Shown here piece by piece: positions 1 to 5,415 of a stretch of 5,795 nucleotides of DNA. Within the stretch, counting starts at the first letter, position 1. Every line of letters starts with the position of its first letter. Position numbers and translations under genes: made by a program. The notes beneath the pieces were generated by a model, which ran no database searches, had not been told where the DNA came from, and saw only the letters and a program-made list of their open reading frames with translations. Origin of the DNA: Candidatus Calescibacterium sp. (GTDB lineage: Bacteria > Calescibacteriota > Calescibacteriia > Calescibacteriales > Calescibacteriaceae); assembly GCA_025060505.1 (NCBI GenBank), contig JANXBU010000031.1, forward strand, positions 1-5,795. Direction: 5' to 3'.

Positions 1-29
1 GTTGAATCCTACCTATGAGGGATTGAAAC

Positions 30-64
30 TTGTGTAAAACTTCTTGTATTTTTTCAATCATCGT
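30..64 (+). other. Spacer 1, overlaps spacer 15
   Basis: Its last 12 nt (53-64) equal the first 12 nt of spacer 15 (970-981), a suffix-prefix overlap expected of two neighbouring protospacers on one strand. Read on the opposite strand, the merged sequence contains the end of an aspartate-rich frame (NDNDDD, then stop) that overlaps an ATG opening a second frame, MTMIEKIQEVLH. This looks like tightly packed phage genes. The overlap is short and AT-rich, so it is less certain than the other pairs. Confidence 0.6.
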
Positions 65-94
65 GGTTGAATCCTACCTATGAGGGATTGAAAC
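65..94 (+). repeat. Reference CRISPR direct repeat, GG form (first complete copy)
   Basis: This copy is representative of all repeats. It begins GGTTGAATCC and ends GGATTGAAAC. AATCC (69-73) can pair with GGATT (85-89), giving a 5-bp stem, extendable by a T-G wobble, around the TACCTATGAG centre. The expected Cas6-type cut lies between 86 and 87, leaving ATTGAAAC (87-94) as the 5' handle of the next crRNA. The cut site is inferred from the family and not seen directly. The variable bases, positions 1-2, fall in the 3' tail of the preceding crRNA, far from the handle. Confidence 0.95.
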
Positions 95-161
95 CCGTAT
101 ACGAAAGTTTGGGCGTGCAAGAGATCACAGGGGTTGAATCCTACCTATGAGGGATTGAAAC

Positions 162-199
162 AGAAACGCCTGAGGCAGCTCCAGCACCCAGTTATCTTG
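162..199 (+). other. Spacer 3, overlaps spacer 27
   Basis: Its first 14 nt (162-175, AGAAACGCCTGAGG) are identical to the last 14 nt of spacer 27 (1801-1814). The merged target is open for its whole 63 nt in at least one frame on each strand, so the coding strand is undecided. Spacer 27 shows TTG immediately upstream of this protospacer. Confidence 0.85.
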
Positions 200-229
200 G
201 GTTGAATCCTACCTATGAGGGATTGAAAC

Positions 230-265
230 GTGTAAGTATCTTCGTCCCCAATATCTTTTATCTTT
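230..265 (+). other. Spacer 4, same target site as spacer 29 in a variant
   Basis: It aligns without gaps to spacer 29 (1911-1946) over 36 nt with four differences, all in the last 13 nt. The first 23 nt are identical. Both start at exactly the same base, as expected if a fixed PAM defined the cut in two related invaders. Confidence 0.9.
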
Positions 266-701
266 GGTTGAATCCTACCTATGAGGGATTGAAACAACTT
301 CCGGAAACATATATGTACGTCGGCACTGTGAATTGGTTGAATCCTACCTATGAGGGATTGAAACTCGTTGAAGATGTGGTAGGGGGAAAGACTCAGGACA
401 GGGTTGAATCCTACCTATGAGGGATTGAAACATATCTCCGAAAAGGCCTCCTCAAGCACACTGATTTGAGGTTGAATCCTACCTATGAGGGATTGAAACG
501 TAGAAGATTTTTAATTTTTATTTCCTTTTTCATGGCTGGTTGAATCCTACCTATGAGGGATTGAAACTCCTCCTCCAAAAGGAAAACGGGGTTATATCTG
601 ACTGTGGTTGAATCCTACCTATGAGGGATTGAAACCCGGGTAATATCAGCCCCCCCTGGAGAGCAAACCTTGGTTGAATCCTACCTATGAGGGATTGAAA
701 C

Positions 702-737
702 CTCCCTGAAATGTTGAGATACATCTCAGGGAGTTCT
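702..737 (+). other. Spacer 11, contains an 8-bp perfect inverted repeat
   Basis: CTCCCTGA (702-709) is the exact reverse complement of TCAGGGAG (726-733). A nested alternative stem, TGAGAT (715-720) with ATCTCA (723-728), is also present. The protospacer therefore lies on a natural hairpin or palindromic site of the invader, and the spacer part of this crRNA should fold on itself. Confidence 0.85.
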
Positions 738-835
738 GGTTGAATCCTACCTATGAGGGATTGAAACACACAGGTTGGAAAGTGTTCTTCGTTCTTTGTG
801 ATTTCGGTTGAATCCTACCTATGAGGGATTGAAAC

Positions 836-872
836 TCGTTACCTGAACTACTTGACTTATCATCGTTACCTG
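836..872 (+). other. Spacer 13, from a tandemly repeated coding region
   Basis: TCGTTACCTG occurs at both ends (836-845 and 863-872), a 27-nt period equal to nine codons. It shares a repeated unit with spacer 82 (5446-5483), whose period is 24 nt. On the reverse strand it reads GNDDKSSSSGND; on the forward strand LPELLDLSSLP. Both are open, so the coding strand is undecided. The target is probably a short-repeat linker in a viral protein. Confidence 0.8.
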
Positions 873-969
873 GGTTGAATCCTACCTATGAGGGATTGAA
901 ACTCTTTGAGGATAATATCTTTATCTAATCTGTTAATCTGGTTGAATCCTACCTATGAGGGATTGAAAC

Positions 970-1006
970 TTCAATCATCGTCATTGTCGTTTATGGAAAA
1001 AATAAG
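970..1006 (+). other. Spacer 15, overlaps spacer 1
   Basis: Its first 12 nt (970-981, TTCAATCATCGT) repeat the last 12 nt of spacer 1. If the overlap is real, the three bases upstream of this protospacer are TTT. Confidence 0.6.
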
Positions 1007-1140
1007 GGTTGAATCCTACCTATGAGGGATTGAAACATCTTCTATTCCTTCTCAGATAGTTTGGCTCATAAGGTGGTTGAATCCTACCTATGAGGGATTG
1101 AAACAAGAAAAAGAAATAAGATATATTTTCAGAGAAATAA

Positions 1141-1237
1141 ATTTGAATCCTACCTATGAGGGATTGAAACTTCACAGCATCTTTCAACTTTATATCTTCA
1201 ATGAAGAATTTGAATCCTACCTATGAGGGATTGAAAC
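1141..1237 (+). repeat. Repeat block 2: AT form, 2 copies
   Basis: Repeats at 1141 and 1208 begin ATTTGAATCC in place of GGTTGAATCC and are otherwise identical to their neighbours. This is a short island of the AT form between two long GG blocks. Confidence 0.95.
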
Positions 1238-1278
1238 TTGGATGAGAACTCCTGCACATACGCCTTCAGGAGTTCCCT
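1238..1278 (+). other. Spacer 19, longest spacer (41 nt), with a 9-bp perfect hairpin
   Basis: GAACTCCTG (1246-1254) and CAGGAGTTC (1267-1275) are perfect inverted repeats around a 12-nt loop and fill most of the spacer. At 41 nt it is the only spacer over 39 nt. It also sits at an AT-to-GG repeat switch. Confidence 0.85.
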
Positions 1279-1308
1279 GGTTGAATCCTACCTATGAGGG
1301 ATTGAAAC

Positions 1309-1346
1309 TTCCATCCGTTAACACTATTACTATGGGATTTGTCTCT
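1309..1346 (+). other. Spacer 20, convergent with spacer 79
   Basis: Its first 24 nt (1309-1332) are the exact reverse complement of the first 24 nt of spacer 79 (5246-5269). The two protospacers lie on opposite strands of one locus and overlap by their PAM-proximal halves. Spacer 79 shows CTA immediately upstream of this protospacer. Confidence 0.95.
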
Positions 1347-1709
1347 GGTTGAATCCTACCTATGAGGGATTGAAACATTTATCTGCTTTTTGTAGTTGTG
1401 AGAGAATACTGTGGTTGAATCCTACCTATGAGGGATTGAAACTAAAGTGTGATTTTCTGAAAATTTTTGTTATTTTTAGGTTGAATCCTACCTATGAGGG
1501 ATTGAAACTGTAAAGAGTGAAGCGAGTGGATCAGCGAGATCTTGTGGTTGAATCCTACCTATGAGGGATTGAAACCTTCCGCTCTCTGGTAAGCAAAAAA
1601 CATCTGAAGGTGGTTGAATCCTACCTATGAGGGATTGAAACTCAAAAAGGTTTATGTATGCAAATGTGCTGTTTATTTGGGTTGAATCCTACCTATGAGG
1701 GATTGAAAC

Positions 1710-1745
1710 ATATAACTCTCGGCTCATATTTTGCCCCCGGGAAAA
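1710..1745 (+). other. Spacer 26, homologous overlap with spacer 55
   Basis: A shared 16-mer, ACTCTCGGCTCATATT, lies at 1715-1730 here and at 3670-3685 at the end of spacer 55. The five bases before it differ. On the reverse strand this spacer reads FPGAKYEPRVI and spacer 55 reads YEPRVVRKEFD, so the difference is a synonymous V codon plus an I/V change, as in homologous genes. Projected on spacer 55, the upstream bases are TTC. Confidence 0.75.
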
Positions 1746-1775
1746 GGTTGAATCCTACCTATGAGGGATTGAAAC

Positions 1776-1814
1776 AAGCTCAAGAAGTATCAGCCTGTTG
1801 AGAAACGCCTGAGG
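1776..1814 (+). other. Spacer 27, overlaps spacer 3
   Basis: Its last 14 nt (1801-1814) equal the first 14 nt of spacer 3 (162-175). The base triplet before the overlap, TTG (1798-1800), is the deduced PAM of spacer 3. Confidence 0.85.
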
Positions 1815-1910
1815 GGTTGAATCCTACCTATGAGGGATTGAAACCTGATATTTTTTCTGATATTCGAACATTCAAAGGAAGGTTGAATCCTACCTATGAG
1901 GGATTGAAAC

Positions 1911-1948
1911 GTGTAAGTATCTTCGTCCCCAATCTTTGTTATCTCTTG
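1911..1948 (+). other. Spacer 29, variant of spacer 4
   Basis: It is identical to spacer 4 over its first 23 nt (1911-1933) and differs at four of the next 13 positions. It looks like an independent acquisition from a diverged relative of the same invader. Confidence 0.9.
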
Positions 1949-2046
1949 GGTTGAATCCTACCTATGAGGGATTGAAACATATCCACCGTCTTTGATATTA
2001 TAAAGAGTTCTTCTTTGGTTGAATCCTACCTATGAGGGATTGAAAC

Positions 2047-2083
2047 AAATGATATCCTGAGGAATCCAGGATACCATTTATAG
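2047..2083 (+). other. Spacer 31, contains a 13-position hairpin with one mismatch
   Basis: AAATGATATCCTG (2047-2059) pairs with CAGGATACCATTT (2067-2079) at 12 of 13 positions around a 7-nt loop. It is the longest inverted repeat found in any spacer. There is no terminator-like T run after it. Confidence 0.85.
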
Positions 2084-2351
2084 GGTTGAATCCTACCTAT
2101 GAGGGATTGAAACACATAAGCTGTCTTGGTATCTGCGGAATAAAATTCCCCGGTTGAATCCTACCTATGAGGGATTGAAACTGGATCCTCTTACGATCCT
2201 GGCACTTGGAGCTGGTGGGTTGAATCCTACCTATGAGGGATTGAAACATAATTTTACTTCTTTCCTTTTCTTCGAATACCTAGGTTGAATCCTACCTATG
2301 AGGGATTGAAACAGGGGGCAGGGGAGTTGTTTTATAGGTATATTTGGGCAA

Positions 2352-2582
2352 ATTTGAATCCTACCTATGAGGGATTGAAACCAATCCATACCCGCAATTC
2401 AAAATAGACGAAATTATGATTTGAATCCTACCTATGAGGGATTGAAACAAGATGACTACTATGAAACATTTTGGGATCTCATTCGGATTTGAATCCTACC
2501 TATGAGGGATTGAAACTCAAGAATAATCCGAAAACAAGCTTTCAATACATCCATTTGAATCCTACCTATGAGGGATTGAAAC
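2352..2582 (+). repeat. Repeat block 4: AT form, 4 copies
   Basis: Repeats at 2352, 2419, 2487 and 2553 begin ATTTGAATCC. Confidence 0.95.
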
Positions 2583-2618
2583 TATCTAATTCGGAGTTTG
2601 TATCTGCTTGCGTCTTTC

Positions 2619-3381
2619 GGTTGAATCCTACCTATGAGGGATTGAAACAAGAAAATCCTTCAGTCTTAAATGTGGGAGTTCCTTGGTTGAATCCTACCTA
2701 TGAGGGATTGAAACTGATGAGTGCGGGGGTGTATGTGGCGGAGAGGGATGGGTTGAATCCTACCTATGAGGGATTGAAACTTTTTTACCTCCTTATACCA
2801 CAACCCGCATAATTTGGGTTGAATCCTACCTATGAGGGATTGAAACCAAAGCTGGTTCATACGACGAGCATATCCTTGTTTTTGGGTTGAATCCTACCTA
2901 TGAGGGATTGAAACTTACTATGATGATAGGAATAAAAAGGAAAGATTTTGGTTGAATCCTACCTATGAGGGATTGAAACTCATCTAAATCTTCTAATTCA
3001 GCATTTACATCTTTAGGTTGAATCCTACCTATGAGGGATTGAAACCCCTAGGAATAAAAGGACTTATGTCAATTCCCTCAGAATGGTTGAATCCTACCTA
3101 TGAGGGATTGAAACTATATGAAAGAAAAGGAACATTATACCAAAGTGCTAGGTTGAATCCTACCTATGAGGGATTGAAACCTGACTGCCTGCCACCTGAA
3201 CCATTCTTTTTGCTTCGGGTTGAATCCTACCTATGAGGGATTGAAACTGAATAAATGCACAGTGATATATGTGGGTATTGATTGGGTTGAATCCTACCTA
3301 TGAGGGATTGAAACTCTTTCCCGAGCTATACCTAAGAAAGTTCAGATTAGGGGTTGAATCCTACCTATGAGGGATTGAAAC
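2619..3381 (+). repeat. Repeat block 5: GG form, 12 copies
   Basis: Repeats start at 2619, 2685, 2751, 2817, 2885, 2950, 3016, 3085, 3151, 3218, 3285 and 3352, all beginning GGTTGAATCC. Confidence 0.95.
2980..3015 (+). other. Spacer 45, same target site as spacer 52
   Basis: It aligns without gaps to spacer 52 (3448-3483) with 32 of 36 identical. The differences are at positions 9, 21, 27 and 36, all multiples of three. On the reverse strand it reads KDVNAELEDLD against KDVNAELEELD, so the changes fall at wobble positions and give one D/E change. The forward frame also tolerates them (one K/N change). Confidence 0.92.
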
Positions 3382-3447
3382 CGGCTTCTTTCACCTCATC
3401 AAGTGATACCTTCCTCAATTTGAATCCTACCTATGAGGGATTGAAAC

Positions 3448-3484
3448 TCATCTAACTCTTCTAATTCGGCATTCACATCTTTGC
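3448..3484 (+). other. Spacer 52, same target site as spacer 45
   Basis: It is the partner of 2980-3015, with the same 5' edge and wobble-type differences. It lies seven spacers away, in an AT-repeat block, while its partner is in a GG block. Confidence 0.92.
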
Positions 3485-3648
3485 ATTTGAATCCTACCTA
3501 TGAGGGATTGAAACTAAATTCAGGTGCGATATAAAGAAAACCGAACTCAAGATTTGAATCCTACCTATGAGGGATTGAAACACAAGGGATTTAAATGGTC
3601 TAAGGTAAAGCAGACACAATTTGAATCCTACCTATGAGGGATTGAAAC

Positions 3649-3685
3649 AGATCAAATTCTTTTCTAACTACTCTCGGCTCATATT
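3649..3685 (+). other. Spacer 55, homologous overlap with spacer 26
   Basis: Its final 16 nt (3670-3685) are shared with spacer 26. The remaining bases extend the homologous target upstream and show TTC (3662-3664) before the projected start of the spacer 26 protospacer. Confidence 0.75.
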
Positions 3686-4018
3686 ATTTGAATCCTACCT
3701 ATGAGGGATTGAAACCAGATCATCTTGAGTCTGCTGGGAATCTTGAGAATTATTTGAATCCTACCTATGAGGGATTGAAACTTCCCACCTCCTTGGGGTA
3801 AGATTGTAATCTTCCAGGCATTTGAATCCTACCTATGAGGGATTGAAACCCTAATTCAGCAATTTGACTAAGAATCTTTGGAGCAATTTGAATCCTACCT
3901 ATGAGGGATTGAAACTTCTTTTTGGGGCTGGTTTTCTTTGGATTGTTTCTGTATTTGAATCCTACCTATGAGGGATTGAAACTTGATGGATACACAAGCT
4001 ACATCTTTACGGAAGATA

Positions 4019-4248
4019 GGTTGAATCCTACCTATGAGGGATTGAAACTAGGCTTCAAGAAACAAACAAAATTCCCTTTCTAATTGGTTGAATCCTACCT
4101 ATGAGGGATTGAAACCCGCTCTTCTTGCCATAATTTTTTTTACGGGGTCTTGGGTTGAATCCTACCTATGAGGGATTGAAACTGAAATTCGCATAAGCTT
4201 CTTTTTGTGAATGATATAGGTTGAATCCTACCTATGAGGGATTGAAAC
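4019..4248 (+). repeat. Repeat block 7: GG form, 4 copies
   Basis: Repeats at 4019, 4086, 4153 and 4219 begin GGTTGAATCC. This short GG block lies between the long AT block and the only GT block. Confidence 0.95.
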
Positions 4249-4285
4249 AGGAAGATCGTCATCGTCATTAAGAACCTCGGTTGAA
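4249..4285 (+). other. Spacer 64, ends with a repeat-like GGTTGAA
   Basis: The last seven bases (4279-4285) equal the first seven of the GG repeat and directly abut the first GT repeat at 4286. The total length of 37 nt is normal, so this is not a simple insertion of extra repeat sequence. It sits exactly at the single GG-to-GT switch. Confidence 0.6.
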
Positions 4286-4315
4286 GTTTGAATCCTACCT
4301 ATGAGGGATTGAAAC

Positions 4316-4352
4316 TAAAAGACCGTAGTTAACTAAAATTGAATCCCTGTGA
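4316..4352 (+). other. Spacer 65, contains a degraded repeat-like segment
   Basis: TTGAATCCCTGTGA (4339-4352), followed by the G of the next repeat, matches the repeat from TTGAATCC to CTATGAG if TAC is deleted and one base is changed. This may be chance, or the target may itself resemble a CRISPR repeat. Confidence 0.5.
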
Positions 4353-4581
4353 GTTTGAATCCTACCTATGAGGGATTGAAACAACTCATCAAGATAATCC
4401 TGAATGTATCTTTCAAGGGTTTGAATCCTACCTATGAGGGATTGAAACCTTTTGCCTCAGGGGCAGTAACCCATATCACGGGAACGTTTGAATCCTACCT
4501 ATGAGGGATTGAAACTCGGCTTCGGGATTTTGAGGATTTCCGATTATTCTTGTTTGAATCCTACCTATGAGGGATTGAAAC

Positions 4582-4618
4582 AGAGATCAGGGTTGAATCT
4601 AATGAACAATTGCAGCTT
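4582..4618 (+). other. Spacer 69, contains a repeat-like GGTTGAATC
   Basis: GGTTGAATC (4591-4599) is identical to the first nine bases of the GG repeat and is followed by TAATGA, loosely like the repeat's TATGAG. The spacer lies in the GT block, so the match is to the GG form and not to its immediate neighbours. Confidence 0.5.
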
Positions 4619-4648
4619 GTTTGAATCCTACCTATGAGGGATTGAAAC

Positions 4649-4684
4649 AAGGTAAAGAACCATACGAGGCTTTGACTTGGGTTT
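4649..4684 (+). other. Spacer 70, overlaps spacer 72 in a variant
   Basis: Its first 24 nt (4649-4672) match the last 24 nt of spacer 72 (4795-4818) at 22 positions. On the reverse strand it reads KPKSKPRMVLYL against KPRLVLYLKFEI, so the two changes are one synonymous R codon and one M/L change. The deduced upstream triplet is CTT. Confidence 0.88.
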
Positions 4685-4780
4685 GTTTGAATCCTACCTA
4701 TGAGGGATTGAAACTCATTGAGGGAGCAAAAATGGAGCAGATATCTAATAGTTTGAATCCTACCTATGAGGGATTGAAAC

Positions 4781-4818
4781 ATGATTTCGAACTTAAGGTA
4801 AAGAACCAGCCGAGGCTT
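4781..4818 (+). other. Spacer 72, overlaps spacer 70
   Basis: Its last 24 nt align with the start of spacer 70 with two adjacent differences (positions 15-16 of the overlap). Bases 4792-4794, CTT, are the deduced PAM of spacer 70. The two spacers are close in the array, so they were probably acquired close in time from related invaders. Confidence 0.88.
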
Positions 4819-5215
4819 GTTTGAATCCTACCTATGAGGGATTGAAACTTCTCATCTCCTGACAGTGTGAATTCGTCAATAGCTGTTTGAATCCTACCTA
4901 TGAGGGATTGAAACAAAAAGTCATAGATACATATCTCAAATGGAGATGATGTTTGAATCCTACCTATGAGGGATTGAAACTCTCATCACAGGCGCTTCTG
5001 AAAAGGTGGGGAAGAAGTTTGAATCCTACCTATGAGGGATTGAAACCCCCAAGTCTTATACCTTGTTGTTTCACGATAAGGGGTTTGAATCCTACCTATG
5101 AGGGATTGAAACTTGTATTTATTTTCATATTTTTCTTTGACGAGACATGTTTGAATCCTACCTATGAGGGATTGAAACATAATAAGGGAACCGTAATTAA
5201 GAAAATCCGTCAGTT

Positions 5216-5378
5216 ATTTGAATCCTACCTATGAGGGATTGAAACTAGTAATAGTGTTAACGGATGGAATAGGGGAATATCATTTGAATCCTACCTATGA
5301 GGGATTGAAACAATTTCAAAGAGTCCCAGAAGAGTTAGGTGCAGCTCCATTTGAATCCTACCTATGAGGGATTGAAAC
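5216..5378 (+). repeat. Repeat block 9: AT form, 3 copies
   Basis: Repeats at 5216, 5282 and 5349 begin ATTTGAATCC. Confidence 0.95.
5246..5281 (+). other. Spacer 79, convergent with spacer 20
   Basis: Its first 24 nt (5246-5269) are the exact reverse complement of 1309-1332. Spacer 20 shows CCA immediately upstream of this protospacer. The two crRNAs would be complementary to each other over 24 nt. Confidence 0.95.
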
Positions 5379-5415
5379 AGTGTCTCTTCAAGCACACCTG
5401 TGTCATCAACTATGA

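Larger units (their letters stand above)
1..1104 (+). repeat. Repeat block 1: GG form, 17 copies
   Basis: Repeats start at 1 (first base cut off), 65, 132, 200, 266, 335, 402, 470, 538, 606, 672, 738, 806, 873, 940, 1007 and 1075. All carry GG before TTGAATCC; the first shows only its second G. If the leader is to the left, these are the most recently added repeats in view. The block contains spacers 1-16, including members of four cross-matching pairs (spacers 1, 3, 4, 13, 15). Confidence 0.95.
1279..2312 (+). repeat. Repeat block 3: GG form, 16 copies
   Basis: Repeats start at 1279, 1347, 1413, 1479, 1546, 1612, 1680, 1746, 1815, 1881, 1949, 2017, 2084, 2152, 2218 and 2283. All begin GGTTGAATCC. 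Spacers inside this block match spacers in block 1 (27 with 3, 29 with 4) and in AT blocks (20 with 79, 26 with 55). Confidence 0.95.
3418..3982 (+). repeat. Repeat block 6: AT form, 9 copies
   Basis: Repeats start at 3418, 3485, 3552, 3619, 3686, 3752, 3820, 3886 and 3953, all beginning ATTTGAATCC. This is the longest AT run. Its first spacer (3448-3484) targets the same site as a spacer in the preceding GG block (2980-3015). Confidence 0.95.
4286..5178 (+). repeat. Repeat block 8: GT form, 14 copies (likely ancestral repeat)
   Basis: Repeats start at 4286, 4353, 4419, 4486, 4552, 4619, 4685, 4751, 4819, 4885, 4951, 5017, 5083 and 5149, all beginning GTTTGAATCC. This form has the best terminal symmetry: GTTT pairs with the final AAAC and AATCC with GGATT, with one G/G mismatch between them. 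GG and AT each break one of the outer pairs. GT is one base from each, which makes it the likely parent form. Confidence 0.95.

Noticed and set aside
202-420. Open frame with repeating NPTYEGLK
   Set aside because: NPTYEGLK is the repeat translated in one frame. Frames chain together only where a spacer is 36 or 39 nt, so that repeat plus spacer is a multiple of three. Not a gene.
1576-1611. Spacer 24 ends (CTTC and GAAG) pair with each other
   Set aside because: Only a 4-6 bp stem across a long loop, partly using repeat bases; chance level.
2471-2812. Longest open frame (113 codons), six NPTYEGLK units
   Set aside because: It is an array shadow: the spacers between are unrelated to one another, and there is no ribosome binding site or conserved protein sequence.
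2915-3084. TAGGAATAAAA shared by spacers 44 and 46
   Set aside because: Short and A-rich, with no consistent offset or continuing similarity.
2583-3484. TCTAATTCGG shared by spacers 39 and 52
   Set aside because: The alignment falls apart after ten bases and the encoded peptides are only loosely alike; too weak to call homologous.
3916-3952. Spacer 59 reads FFLGLVFFGLFL, like a membrane helix
   Set aside because: Any T-rich stretch translates to F and L; there is no second spacer or other support.
4561-4782. Minus-strand open frame with repeating FQSLIGRIQ
   Set aside because: This is the reverse-strand translation of the same repeat. The same holds for the minus-strand frames at 551-769, 2666-2860 and 4986-5180.
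836-4818. Possible bias for spacers antisense to mRNA (RNA targeting)
   Set aside because: Several paired spacers have a good reverse frame, but pairs 3/27, 4/29 and 13/82 are open on both strands, so no bias can be claimed.
432-5415. Ten-base match TCAAGCACAC between spacers 7 and 81
   Set aside because: It is internal in both, has no extension, and matches of this length are expected by chance among 86 spacers.
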